Assembly: GCA_900770055.1 (NCBI GenBank)
Contig: CAAGJD010000129.1
Span: 30,452 to 94,451, forward strand
From: Acholeplasmatales bacterium
Lineage (GTDB): Bacteria > Bacillota_I > Bacilli_A > Acholeplasmatales > Anaeroplasmataceae
DNA: 64,000 nt
Reading direction: 5' to 3'
Part shown: piece by piece, positions 20,355 to 28,831 of the stretch
Layout of the letters: each line of letters opens with the position of its first letter
Position numbering within the stretch: the stretch's first letter is position 1
Program-made: the position numbers and the translations under genes
The notes under the pieces: model-generated
What the model was told of the DNA's origin: nothing
The model's input: only the letters and a program-made list of their open reading frames with translations
Databases searched by the model: none

Positions 20355-20361
20355 AATATTA

Positions 20362-21393
20362 TTATTTTAGTTTTGCCTCAAGACTAAATTTTAAATCTTG
20401 ATGTTTTGGTATATTTAAGTACTTTGCTGCAATATTTAATGTAGGTTCTTCATTAGGCTCACAGAGTGGAGTGTTGTCCTTTCTTAGATATAAATAATTG
20501 CCTCTATTAGAAATTAGACCTGCTTCTATAGCTTTCTTAATAAGAACTTTTGTAGAAAGCATTGGGTCAGTAATAACTTTTAAGAATAATTTACTATCAG
20601 TCTGTATTAGATTATTAACTTTAGTTTGTAAGAACTCAAGTTTAGCAGTTTGTGATGTTGGTCTACCATCAATAGTTTCAATAATAACTCTTAGTATATC
20701 AACATCATTTTCAATCTTACCAAACTCTTTATAGCACATCATTGTAGTGCTCATATTGCTCTTAGCAACTTTAGTTTCTTCCCCTTCAGAAACAATAACA
20801 AATTGATAAGTAGCTTTAGGGACATCTTGAAGTGCTTGCAATGATGGTGCAATATAATCCTTATTAGCTAATAGTATCTTATATCTAATATAATCTTCTG
20901 GATCAGATAGATTGAAATAGTTATCTTGCTTTGTCAATCTTACCTTATTAATACCATTCTCATTGGAATCATCCCAAAAGTTATCTACTTTCTTATAAAT
21001 ACTTAAAGCATTATATTCAAGTCCCATTATTTCTTCAAGAAAAGCTTTCTCTCTGTCTGTAAGAACATTAACAAACATGCCTGAAGATAATCTTGGTACT
21101 ACAAAAGTTCTAACTGCACCTTCTGCCATACCTCCTGCTAATACATGTTTAGGATTATTACCCCATATACCTGATAGTTTAGGCACATACTTTACAATAA
21201 TTCTCTCATTTCTTAAACAGCTAATTAAAGTAGAATTATTTATTTCTATATTCTTTTGTGCCTTTTTTACAATAACATCTTCTTTTGGAATTTCTTGTAA
21301 AGGTATTTCCATATTATCTATATCAATATTAGGCATAGTATAACCTACCTTTTCTTCCATTTTTTCTTCTCTTCCATTTTTCTTTTCTGCCAT
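20362..21393 (-). CDS. Head auxiliary/completion protein downstream of MCP (343 aa)
   Basis: A charged N-terminus (MAEKKNGREEKMEEK) is followed by a mixed alpha/beta protein with VLAGGMAEGAVRTFVVPRLS and an ordered C-terminal helical part. It is the first gene after the MCP and its terminator, a position held in crAss phages by a conserved virion protein. No enzymatic motif. Function is inferred only from context. Confidence 0.6.
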   Translation of the reverse strand: MAEKKNGREEKMEEKVGYTMPNIDIDNMEIPLQEIPKEDVIVKKAQKNIEINNSTLISCLRNERIIVKYVPKLSGIWGNNPKHVLAGGMAEGAVRTFVVPRLSSGMFVNVLTDREKAFLEEIMGLEYNALSIYKKVDNFWDDSNENGINKVRLTKQDNYFNLSDPEDYIRYKILLANKDYIAPSLQALQDVPKATYQFVIVSEGEETKVAKSNMSTTMMCYKEFGKIENDVDILRVIIETIDGRPTSQTAKLEFLQTKVNNLIQTDSKLFLKVITDPMLSTKVLIKKAIEAGLISNRGNYLYLRKDNTPLCEPNEEPTLNIAAKYLNIPKHQDLKFSLEAKLK

Positions 21394-21428
21394 ATCTTCT
21401 CCTTTAATTTTTTATTTTAAATAAAATA

Positions 21429-21456
21429 GGGAAAGGAAGATTTTCTTTCCTTCCCC
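21429..21456 (-). terminator. Terminator after the MCP gene
   Basis: Imperfect inverted repeat GGGAAAGGAAGA / TTTCCTTCCCC 8 nt past the MCP stop, followed by a T-rich tail on the minus strand. It may lower expression of the downstream ring genes relative to the capsid gene. Confidence 0.65.
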
Positions 21457-21463
21457 TTTATTT

Positions 21464-21771
21464 TTAGCCCTGTAAAATTGCAGGAATTAGTGACATAGTT
21501 CTAGTTGGGTCAAGAACACAAATTCCAAGTGTAGCTAATCTATGAATAACTGCACTGTCTTCATCAAATGACATATTTGGATTGCCCTTTTGTCCTGTAA
21601 ACGGATTTCTCAATCCCCATTGATAGCCTCTATACTCATTGTCGCCTTTAATCTTACATTTAAAGATATTAGGTTGGTCCATAGTACCAATGTACATAAT
21701 ATCATATCTGTAAGAGAATGCAACACCGCCATTTGGGTGAAGTATCTTATTTCTTACTGGGTCATCATAGA
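21464..21771 (-). CDS. Major capsid protein, exon 3 of 3
   Basis: C-terminal 102 residues of the MCP. The exon opens within a Phe codon (T of exon 2 + TC) and continues YDDPVRNKILHPNGGVAFSY and, after TMDQPNIFKCKIKG, ends SLIPAILQG. The start is set by intron 2: the internal guide CAUAGA pairs with the first six bases of this exon, UCUAUG (P10). Spliced exons total 1512 nt, 503 aa plus stop, close to other crAss MCPs (about 490-500 aa), with the frame kept across both junctions. An unspliced reading gives only a 77-aa fragment from ATG 21697. Confidence 0.92.
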
Positions 21772-22621
21772 CATTTTGTTATCGCATAGCTTTTTATCTA
21801 TGCTTCTTACAATTTATTATCTTGTAAGTTCAGCGTACATCATCATCCTTATTAGGATGTAGGACACTCTTGGGAATATTTTATTCTTATTACTAAGTTT
21901 CAATTCCTACGCGTTACACTGACTCAAGTACTTTAACTCTTGAGTTTAGCACGGTGTTATCCACATTAAGAGAAATTATTTTATTATAAAGTAAGCTGCC
22001 TATTTCTATAATACCTCTATTAAATTCAGCTTTAGGAAAATCTAAATTTAGATGTTTCCAAGTTTTCTTCTGAATTATATTTCTTATAGTTATATGCCCT
22101 ACTTTATAGAGAGATGCAATTAATTTGATACTAAAGCCGTATTTAAGAAGAATAGGTATTAATCTAACATGGTCTAGAGTTAGAGGAGAAAGCTCTTCCC
22201 TATGCTTATATGAATATATTGAGGCGTGCTTCATATTATCATGTTTACTTACCCACTCAAGATTCGTAACTTTATTATTGTACTTATTGCAATCTTTGTG
22301 ATTTACTTCAGGTAATTTGTAAGGATTAGGAAGAAAAGCTTTAGCAACTAATATATGTGTCTTGATTGTTTTTCTTCCATGTATTCCTCTTAAAGTTACT
22401 TGCAAATATCCAGAATTGTCATCATGTTGATGAATAAATTTCTTATAATAATCACTATATATCTTACCTGTATTATAAATCCTATACATAGGATATTCTC
22501 TTAATTTTCTATAATCTTCTATCATAGTTTACCTATTAAAACATTATATTAAAAGGACTTCACCGTTTTTGTCCTATTTTTCAAAATACATTACTGTATT
22601 AAGCCGCTCTATGAAAATTTA
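21772..22621 (-). ncRNA. Group I intron 2 of the MCP gene (850 nt)
   Basis: The 5' exon end CCGU pairs with GCGG in the intron with U.G at the splice site (P1), and the bases just before it, CAUAGA, pair with the exon 3 start UCUAUG (P10). The catalytic core is recognisable: CACCGUGCUAAACUC (P6/P3 side), then UAACGCGUAGG pairing with UGUACGCUGAAC (P7), a P9 hairpin, and a terminal G. An HNH gene (21914-22525) fills the upstream loop, and its last codons lie within the core. Self-splicing from the leftward late transcript is inferred. Confidence 0.92.
21914..22525 (-). CDS. HNH homing endonuclease in MCP intron 2 (203 aa)
   Basis: The N-terminus matches NUMOD4 loosely (YPMYRIYNTGKIYSDYYKK). 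The HNH core is KLPEVNHKDCNKYNNKVTNL then EWVSKHDNMKHAS. A C-terminal helix-turn-helix (LIASLYKVGHITIRNIIQKK) probably reads the target DNA. It is in the same sense as the MCP with no own promoter visible, so it must be expressed from the capsid transcript. The C-terminal codons (DNTVLNSRV) overlap the intron's conserved P6/P3 strand, so protein and ribozyme constrain each other. Confidence 0.88.
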   Translation of the reverse strand: MIEDYRKLREYPMYRIYNTGKIYSDYYKKFIHQHDDNSGYLQVTLRGIHGRKTIKTHILVAKAFLPNPYKLPEVNHKDCNKYNNKVTNLEWVSKHDNMKHASIYSYKHREELSPLTLDHVRLIPILLKYGFSIKLIASLYKVGHITIRNIIQKKTWKHLNLDFPKAEFNRGIIEIGSLLYNKIISLNVDNTVLNSRVKVLESV

Positions 22622-23643
22622 ACGGGTCTACATCAATCTTAACTCTAACACCATTAGGAGCTTTATACTCAACAAATTGGAAACCAGCACTTAGTGAGTT
22701 TTGATGTAATTTAGATTGAGTTTTTTGAACAGCACTAATAGAACTATTATCAAGAACAAATTGTGTCCAGCCTGATACTGTCTTTAGTACTTCCTTATGG
22801 AACTGAATAGCACCTCTTTCACCAGTCTTAATTAAGAAATATCTTTCTCCAAAGTCCAGTTTAGAAGCAGAAAGCTCATATAGAGCATCTTCAAGGAGCT
22901 TCAAGCTAAATGTGTTGTAATACATAGTATTAGCAACTTCCATTTGCTCAAACATACCTGCCCCTGTCTTAATAGCATTACCAGACTTACCAAAGTTCAT
23001 ATATTCACCATTAGCATTTCTGTTGCTTCTACCAAATGCTAGAGCATTGTTCTTATACTCAGAGAATTGACACTCAACTTCCCAGTCTACATTATGCATC
23101 CATGTTGTAGCAACTGATTTAGTATATCTACCTTCAGTCTCCTTAACAATAGGAATACCTACAGCCAGCTTTTTATTTAACATAGAACCTGGAACTTTGT
23201 GTTGAATTCTCACAGTACTCCACTCGTTTCTCATAGAAACAGGACTTGAGAATCTAACATCACCTACAGCTCTACTCAGTTCCTTCTCTACGAATGCAGC
23301 TTCTATACTAAATCTTTCTCCAGCAAGGAGTCTTTCTGCAGGAACTCCTTGTGTATTTGCACCCATTAATTCACATTTATATACTGCATTACTTCCCTCC
23401 ATTCTAGGATTTCCTAAGATTCTAAATTGATAGATTTCATTAAGATTTCCTACGATTATTTCACCATCAGCAAACCAATCCTCAGGGAATACCAAATAGA
23501 AAGGAGCAGTGCCTACTCCAACCATACCACTGTCAGCTGTAACAACAGTACCATTTTCATCTCTTGCTTCTATAAGAGGAATGTTTCTTCTTGAAGAACC
23601 TATAACATCCCAATAATACTCAGCATCATCCTCAAATTCCTTA
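22622..23643 (-). CDS. Major capsid protein, exon 2 of 3
   Basis: Central HK97-fold part of the MCP, opening V|KEFEDDAEYYWDVIGSSRR and including VGVGTAPFYLVFPEDWFADG, SPVSMRNEWSTVRIQHKVPG, KLLEDALYELSASKLDFGE and FQFVEYKAPNGVRVKIDVDP. These blocks closely match crAss-like capsid proteins. The first base (23643) completes a Val codon from exon 1, and the last base (22622) begins a Phe codon completed in exon 3. Read without splicing it ends falsely at 22599 (LNFHRAA). The function is the icosahedral shell subunit. Confidence 0.93.
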
Positions 23644-24620
23644 CATTGTGTTAATCTACTAATATACTTATTAGTAACTCCCTATATCTCTATAGGGTTC
23701 AGACTATACCATCACCATTAAAGGTGGACATATTATAGTCGTTGAACCTCCTCATTAATTTATGAGTTTGGCTGCTGATTATCTAATTCTTTCTTTATTT
23801 CTAAAAGTAAATGATTAACCTCTTTAGAATATACAATACCTCTAACAATTTTAGAGATATAGCCATTTGTTACTCCTGTAATTCTTTCTACTTCTAAAAT
23901 ACTTTTTTTATATACATAATAATACTTTAAAATATCTTTTATTATAGAAATATTCAGTTTCTTTCTTTTTGGCTTTTTATACTCTGAAGGCTTACCATAA
24001 TATTCTGTATAAGTAGAAGACCATCTAACTCCTCTGATTATTTCTCCTATAAGTGCATCAGAAACATTATATTTCTTAGCTAAAATGCTTTTATTTTTAC
24101 AAGTTTCCCAGTCCTTATATATTTGAATAACTTGTTGTTTGGTTAATTTGGCTCTTGGACTATCTTCTTCTACTTTATATAAATTTGTTTCTTTAGCATG
24201 TCTATGATTATATTCTGCTGTACACCATTCTAAATTATATATGCTATTATTAGATTTATTACCATCTTTATGGTTTACTTCTGGTAAATTGTAAGGATTA
24301 GGAATGAATTGAATAGCTACTATCCTATGAACTTGTAAATTAATAAATTTACCAAGTCTCCTATCCATTAATTTTACTTTGCAATAGCCATGACAGCTTT
24401 TATCAAATTTTAATTCTTTATTAGTTAAAGTAGAGAAGATTTTACCACTTTTTGTAATATAGTAATCTTCATATCCTTTAATTTTATAATATTTATCCAT
24501 AGTTATATAAATTAAACTGAAATAAATACATTTACTTTTAGCAAGAAAGACTCTAAAGAACTTCCAGCAATTTAATGTCTTTTCATTAATAGATTTCTCT
24601 ATTAAGCCGCTAAGGTATTA
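23644..24620 (-). ncRNA. Group I intron 1 of the MCP gene (977 nt)
   Basis: P1 is CCGU/GCGG with U.G at the splice site; P10 pairs CCUUA with the exon 2 start UAAGG. The core contains AAUCAGCAGCCAA, then GGUUCAACGACUAUA pairing with UAUAGUCUGAACC (P7), a perfect P9 hairpin CCCUAUAGAGAUAUAGGG, a second hairpin, and ...CACAAUG with terminal G. Its 5' end (TAA...AGCGGCTTAATA) matches that of intron 2, so the two share a recognition strategy. It carries an HNH gene upstream of P7. Confidence 0.94.
23760..24500 (-). CDS. HNH homing endonuclease in MCP intron 1 (246 aa)
   Basis: NUMOD4-like start (YYKIKGYEDYYITKSGKIFS), HNH core (LPEVNHKDGNKSNNSIYNL then EWCTAEYNHRHAKET), a helix-turn-helix (SILAKKYNVSDALIGEIIRG) and a second repeat-like HTH (SILEVERITGVTNGYISKIV). 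Expected to cut intronless MCP alleles and spread the intron. The last codons (DNQQPNS, stop) coincide with the intron core AATCAGCAGCCAA, which also occurs in the JAB-gene intron. No separate promoter seen. Confidence 0.9.
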   Translation of the reverse strand: MDKYYKIKGYEDYYITKSGKIFSTLTNKELKFDKSCHGYCKVKLMDRRLGKFINLQVHRIVAIQFIPNPYNLPEVNHKDGNKSNNSIYNLEWCTAEYNHRHAKETNLYKVEEDSPRAKLTKQQVIQIYKDWETCKNKSILAKKYNVSDALIGEIIRGVRWSSTYTEYYGKPSEYKKPKRKKLNISIIKDILKYYYVYKKSILEVERITGVTNGYISKIVRGIVYSKEVNHLLLEIKKELDNQQPNS

Positions 24621-24802
24621 ACGGGGAATTGATTTAGGAATGTGTCAAGTGTCTTTCCTCTGTAATAAGCCAATAATTGCACCATTAAATTTGTAGCCTT
24701 CTGTGGAGCTAACTGAAAGATAGAACCAAGATGGTTCTCTTTTGTTAGACCGCGCCAATGATTGAAGCCTACCATTTGAAACTTACCTAATTTTCCTGCC
24801 AT
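24621..24802 (-). CDS. Major capsid protein, exon 1 of 3
   Basis: N-terminus of the MCP: MAGKLGKFQMVGFNHWRGLT, then HLGSIFQLAPQKATNLMVQL and KTLDTFLNQFP, all strongly like crAss-like capsid N-termini. The exon ends at CCC GT (24621); the following NTLAA and stop at 24602 are intron sequence. It follows the scaffold gene by 40 nt without a promoter of its own, so scaffold and capsid share a transcript from 26050-26081. Confidence 0.93.
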
Positions 24803-24842
24803 TGTAATTATAAATTAAAAAACTAATTCTATTACTTTGATC

Positions 24843-26018
24843 TTAGACATCTAAGTCCCAACCCTTTCCTATAAAGGATTCAGGATCCTCATCTACTCCA
24901 CTTACAAACTTTAAATTTCCATCTGAAGTTCTTGTAGTATTATTTAGGGTATGTTCCAGTTCTCTAAGACCTTTTTTTACTTCTTTTCTTACTTTACCTT
25001 TTATTAAACCCTCAAGATTTTTAAAGCCATTAGTTAATGTAAAAAGTATCCCAATATTTTTCAGGAAGTCTGTTTTATGCTCCATTTCATATTTTTGAAG
25101 TGCTGTAAAGTACTCTCCTGTTTTTGGGTCTTTATATACAGGTCTAGCTATATTATCAAAAATCTTTTGTCTTGTTGATTTATCAATAGCTAAATCCCCA
25201 AATATATCCTTATCATTAAGGATTGATGATTTGAGCTTTTCTGCTTGCTCTTTTCTTTCTTGCTCTTCCTGTTCAGCCTCTACCTTTGCCTCATTGATAA
25301 GTTCTTTATATTTATCATTGAAAAAGTCTATATTACTTTTTAAAGCCTCTTTTGCATCATCAATATCAGTTCCAGCATTAAAAGACTTTTGTACTTCTCT
25401 TGTTGCTCTTTCTTTACTGTAACCTCTATTAATAAAGTCTTGATAAATTAAGTCTTTTCTAAGTTTTTCTCCTTTATCACCCTCATCAGAGATATTTTCT
25501 TCATTAATAGAATCAAGAAAATTAATAGTATTTTCATACTTTCTAATCTCTGTAGGCTCAACTCCAACATTAAGAGCTTCATCAATTCTCTTTTGCCTTT
25601 CATCAAGGCTAGCTTTAATTTGTTGCTCAACTAAATCTCTGAAATCTTCAGGTTCTTTAATCTTATCAAAGCTATCATTTTCAAGGTCTGGGAAGATACC
25701 TTCCTCTTTCAAGGCTTTGGCAATGGAAGAGTAGAAGTTATTGGGAGAAGTGCCGTCCTCTTTAGAAGTAGTACCTTCCTTTTCCTTTGTAATTTCTTTT
25801 CCACTACCTACGCTCTCTGGAGTATCAGTAAATAGAGTATCTACATCAACATCCTCAATAGTTTCTTCTTTATTATTATTATTTTGATTGTCTTTATTAT
25901 CAGAGAGATTCTCTTCATTATTATCAGAAGTAGCTCCCTGTGTTTCATTATCATCTACAAACAGATTTTCTATTTCCTCTGTTTCTAGGATATTATCTAA
26001 ACTAAGTTCTTCTTCCAT
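24843..26018 (-). CDS. Head scaffold protein (391 aa)
   Basis: Very acidic, Asn/Asp/Glu-rich and disordered N-terminal 90 residues (including runs like QNNNNKEETIEDVDVD), then a long helical coiled-coil part (EAKVEAEQEEQERKEQAEKL) and a basic C-terminal section (GLIKGKVRKEVKKGLREL). This composition and its place directly upstream of the MCP are classic for a scaffold that nucleates procapsid assembly. No protease motif is visible. It has its own promoter at 26050-26081. Confidence 0.78.
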   Translation of the reverse strand: MEEELSLDNILETEEIENLFVDDNETQGATSDNNEENLSDNKDNQNNNNKEETIEDVDVDTLFTDTPESVGSGKEITKEKEGTTSKEDGTSPNNFYSSIAKALKEEGIFPDLENDSFDKIKEPEDFRDLVEQQIKASLDERQKRIDEALNVGVEPTEIRKYENTINFLDSINEENISDEGDKGEKLRKDLIYQDFINRGYSKERATREVQKSFNAGTDIDDAKEALKSNIDFFNDKYKELINEAKVEAEQEEQERKEQAEKLKSSILNDKDIFGDLAIDKSTRQKIFDNIARPVYKDPKTGEYFTALQKYEMEHKTDFLKNIGILFTLTNGFKNLEGLIKGKVRKEVKKGLRELEHTLNNTTRTSDGNLKFVSGVDEDPESFIGKGWDLDV

Positions 26019-26049
26019 ATTCTTCTACCTTTACTCTTAAAAAACAGTA

Positions 26050-26081
26050 CAAAGGTAAATAAAGTTCTATATATTTACAAT
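26050..26081 (-). promoter_or_regulatory. Bacteroidetes-type promoter for scaffold-MCP unit
   Basis: Minus-strand -7 box TACCTTTG (26050-26057), 20-nt spacer, -33 box ATTG (26078-26081). It lies 32 nt upstream of the scaffold ATG and after a terminator, so it begins the capsid transcript. Confidence 0.65.
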
Positions 26082-26139
26082 ATATTAACTAAATAATTTA
26101 TTGTATATAAACAAAATCATTTAAATAAGAACAAAAATA

Positions 26140-26164
26140 AAGGGTAAGAATTAATCTTACCCTT
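26140..26164 (-). terminator. Terminator after the 159-aa head gene
   Basis: AAGGGTAAGA / TCTTACCCTT perfect 10-bp stem with a short loop and T-rich minus-strand tail, 6 nt past the stop at 26170. Confidence 0.82.
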
Positions 26165-26169
26165 AACTA

Positions 26170-26649
26170 TTAGTGTTCATTCATGTACTTAAACCATTTA
26201 TATTTATCAACCTGATCATCATCTTTAAACCAATATACTATTGCAGACTCTACAATCTTCTGTTCTATATTATCACCAAACCAGGCTTTAAATAATGAAA
26301 CATAATTATGATATTGAGAATTTATTGCAATATAAACATCACAAGTAGTTACTGATATTGGCAATATACCTCTATATCTTTCACACACTTCTTTTGCTTT
26401 ATATATATCAAATTTCTCTCCTACATACTTTCGTCCATTTTCAAGATGGTACATCTTTGATACTAATTCTTTTGCTTCAGTCTCACTTACATGACCATTA
26501 TTAGTATGACTTATAGAATCTGTAGATTTTGATAAGTATACAGGATCTTCCATTATACTGGCAGATGTCAATTCATGAAACTCATGTATATCCATATCAG
26601 AGATTATACCTTTCTTTCTAAGGAATTGTAATAATAATACATCTTCCAT
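26170..26649 (-). CDS. Conserved head-region protein (159 aa)
   Basis: Starts MEDVLLLQFLRKKGIISDMD; mostly helical with a His/Asn-rich stretch (SISHTNNGHVSETEAKELV) and a C-terminal aromatic helix (WFGDNIEQKIVESAIVYWF). The third of three closely packed genes (gaps of 1 and 4 nt) upstream of the scaffold. No known domain recognised. Likely a virion or head-assembly protein by position. Confidence 0.55.
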   Translation of the reverse strand: MEDVLLLQFLRKKGIISDMDIHEFHELTSASIMEDPVYLSKSTDSISHTNNGHVSETEAKELVSKMYHLENGRKYVGEKFDIYKAKEVCERYRGILPISVTTCDVYIAINSQYHNYVSLFKAWFGDNIEQKIVESAIVYWFKDDDQVDKYKWFKYMNEH

Positions 26650-26653
26650 ATTT

Positions 26654-27034
26654 TTAGTTTTTAGTGATTAGTGTTTCTTTAAAAGCTTCTAAATCTGTCA
26701 TATCTAACACCAGTTTTTTATTTGTAAATGGTAAATTAAGTTTAATCTGCCCTCCACCAATTTCTATATCACCTATAAAAGAAGTCTTGAAAGTAAATGG
26801 ATTTGTAGTCATAACATTTTCTATCATTTCAGCTAATATATTTTCAATATCTATTTTACCCTCATTATTGGCTATTAAATCCAAAATCTTTGTAATTTTA
26901 TTAAAGTTTTTATCCAATGCTCTAGTTATAAGAGGTTTCATAAAACCTATCATAGGAGTATTTTTAGACATTGTATCAAGCTGTGAAGTTATATAGGCTC
27001 TCAGATTATCTGTCAGTTGCATTATAGTCACCAT
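26654..27034 (-). CDS. Conserved head-region protein (126 aa)
   Basis: Starts MVTIMQLTDNLRAYITSQLD; alternating helix, then a short beta region (FTFKTSFIGDIEIGGGQIKL) and a C-terminal helix. It lies 1 nt after the stop of the 160-aa gene and 4 nt before the 159-aa gene, so the three form one cistron group. Family not recognised. Confidence 0.55.
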   Translation of the reverse strand: MVTIMQLTDNLRAYITSQLDTMSKNTPMIGFMKPLITRALDKNFNKITKILDLIANNEGKIDIENILAEMIENVMTTNPFTFKTSFIGDIEIGGGQIKLNLPFTNKKLVLDMTDLEAFKETLITKN

Positions 27035-27035
27035 A

Positions 27036-27518
27036 TTATATATTCTCCTTTATAAATTCTTCATAAGAAGTACTAGGATGCTCTTTACTATATTCCTTAA
27101 ACTTCTTAAATAATTCCATTTCCCTATTAGTATCTTCAATTATTTTAGCCTTTAATTTCTTAACTACTTTTAACTGCTTAGATAATAATTCTTTACCCCT
27201 TTCAGTACTTTCAATTTTACCTTTAACAAGATTAAGAAGTTCTAATTGTACTATGGACTGTAATTCATTATATATATCTACATAATCAGCATCTTGTAAA
27301 AGTCTATTCTTTTGTTCAGTACTCATAGGAGTAATCTCCGCATCTATTTTATCCCATATTAATTGCTTTTGTTGGGTAGATTGTGATTGCTGCTGAGATT
27401 CTTTTATCTGCTTTAGCTTTTGCCTATATGCTTCCATTTTTTGAATTTGTACATCTATGTCATCTAAATTATTAAACATAGATTCTCCACCTAATATGAC
27501 TTGATTTACTGGATACAT
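27036..27518 (-). CDS. Coiled-coil head-region protein (160 aa)
   Basis: The N-terminus MYPVNQVILGGES is a form that recurs in crAss-like structural blocks. Residues about 20-60 are coiled-coil and Gln/Ser-rich (KQIKESQQQSQSTQQKQ), and a second helical block follows (ELLSKQLKVVKKLKAKII). Follows a strong terminator hairpin. Function unknown; internal capsid or assembly roles fit. Confidence 0.55.
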   Translation of the reverse strand: MYPVNQVILGGESMFNNLDDIDVQIQKMEAYRQKLKQIKESQQQSQSTQQKQLIWDKIDAEITPMSTEQKNRLLQDADYVDIYNELQSIVQLELLNLVKGKIESTERGKELLSKQLKVVKKLKAKIIEDTNREMELFKKFKEYSKEHPSTSYEEFIKENI

Positions 27519-27548
27519 AGATTTTACTTTTTGTATGTTAGATATTAA

Positions 27549-27574
27549 GTATGTCCTAAATTAATAGGACATAC
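27549..27574 (-). terminator. Terminator after the Cys-tailed capsid-associated gene
   Basis: GTATGTCCTA / TAGGACATAC perfect 10-bp stem with a 6-nt loop, 9 nt past the stop at 27583. The pairing is symmetric and could work in both directions. Confidence 0.75.
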
Positions 27575-27582
27575 CTTAAAAA

Positions 27583-28371
27583 TTAGATAATTCTACCACA
27601 AGGAGAGCAACACCCACATAAAGGATTATATGTAGACTCTGTGTGAGTAGTTGTGCCTACAGTAGGTTCTGCTATAGTCTGAGGAACAAATGTACTATTT
27701 ACATAGTTTACAATTTTGTTATCAGCACAGCATCTTCTCTCTGCTTCAAGGTTAATTCCAGCAGTTGCAGAAGCAGCAACACTATTTATTCTCATATCAA
27801 GTACCTTAGCTCTCCATGGTTCAACAGCATCAGCTACAGCCTGCTTAGTCTCTAAAGCACCTATTCTTGCAGAAAGTGTATCAAAGTTATCTCTTTGGTT
27901 CTTGTAAAGAGCAAAAGAATCATCAGTAATTCTTTTGTTTACAATATCAAAGCTATCTCTTGTAGATTTATAAAGACCAAAATCTGCATTTACTTGGCTC
28001 TTCCAGACACTAAATAATTCACCATTTAAAGTCTGTCTATCATTGAATCTGTTATACTGGTTATTAAGAGCAAGATTATACATATCAGCTTGTTGCTTCA
28101 AGTTATCTTCACACTCTTTCTCCCACACACTAAATGCAGTTGGGGCAGCACCATTAGTACCATTAACATCAGCATTTATATTTACATTCTGAGGCATACC
28201 ATTATATCCACAGCTGTTACCAAAGAGTCCAAAACCTCCTCTATTGAGTGCTAATAGACCAAGTGCAGTACCAGCAATTCCTAATCCAAGCCCTGTACCA
28301 GCTACACCCTTTGAAGCATATTCCTTAGTAGGCTCTTTTTCAACTTCTTTTACCTTTTCAATAATTTCCAT
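27583..28371 (-). CDS. Capsid-associated protein with Gly-rich segment and Cys-rich tail (262 aa)
   Basis: N-terminal charged helix (EIIEKVKEVEKEPTKEYASK), a Gly/Leu-rich hydrophobic segment (GVAGTGLGLGIAGTALGLLA), then repeated helical units SVWEKECEDNLKQ, SVWKSQVNADFGLYKSTRD and FALYKNQRDNFDTL. The C-terminus is CGCCSPCGRII, with an earlier RRCCADN. The heptad-like helix could trimerise, as in a phage head spike or fibre base. The Cys cluster suggests metal binding or disulfides after release. Its transcript is isolated by terminators on both sides, consistent with high expression. Role inferred. Confidence 0.6.
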   Translation of the reverse strand: MEIIEKVKEVEKEPTKEYASKGVAGTGLGLGIAGTALGLLALNRGGFGLFGNSCGYNGMPQNVNINADVNGTNGAAPTAFSVWEKECEDNLKQQADMYNLALNNQYNRFNDRQTLNGELFSVWKSQVNADFGLYKSTRDSFDIVNKRITDDSFALYKNQRDNFDTLSARIGALETKQAVADAVEPWRAKVLDMRINSVAASATAGINLEAERRCCADNKIVNYVNSTFVPQTIAEPTVGTTTHTESTYNPLCGCCSPCGRII

Positions 28372-28479
28372 AACAAGTAATTTTTGAAAAATTAAATTTA
28401 ATTATTTATCTCTTTTGTAAGCTTACAACGCAAATATATGCCAAATTATTTATGATACCTATCATTACTCATATAACAA

Positions 28480-28514
28480 AAAACCCTGACTATCTATATG
28501 ATAATCAGGGTTTT
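28480..28514 (-). terminator. Terminator after the HTH gene
   Basis: AAAACCCTGA / TCAGGGTTTT perfect stem flanked by A- and T-runs, usable on either strand; 15 nt past the stop of the HTH gene at 28529. Confidence 0.8.
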
Positions 28515-28528
28515 ATATACTATATAAT

Positions 28529-28831
28529 TTATAACTCATTACTCATTTTCTTTATATATTCATCTAAGTCTTTCTTATACCATCGAAGTTCCTTAAATCC
28601 TATTTCATGTTTTCCTTTAGGTAATTTACCTTCAGCTACATATCTATCAAAAGTAGCTCTACTTATATTAAGATACTCACAGGCTGCATATTTACTTATG
28701 CCTTTATCTTTTCTTGTATATTCAGATAATGCCTTAACTATTTCAATAGCATCATTTTCTGATATATTTGAATTACCTGCATCAATATCATCTATTATCT
28801 TTATTAGTAGATTTCTTATAACTTCTAACAT
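28529..28831 (-). CDS. Helix-turn-helix protein, excisionase/MerR-like (100 aa)
   Basis: Helical N-terminal half, then a winged-helix or HTH module: ISKYAACEYLNISRATFDRY, followed by VAEGKLPKGKHEIGFKELRW and YKKDLDEYIKK. This is the excisionase/HTH_17 pattern common in Bacteroides mobile elements and phages. It overlaps the holin-like gene by 44 nt. Probably a transcription regulator; target not identifiable. Confidence 0.75.
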   Translation of the reverse strand: MLEVIRNLLIKIIDDIDAGNSNISENDAIEIVKALSEYTRKDKGISKYAACEYLNISRATFDRYVAEGKLPKGKHEIGFKELRWYKKDLDEYIKKMSNEL

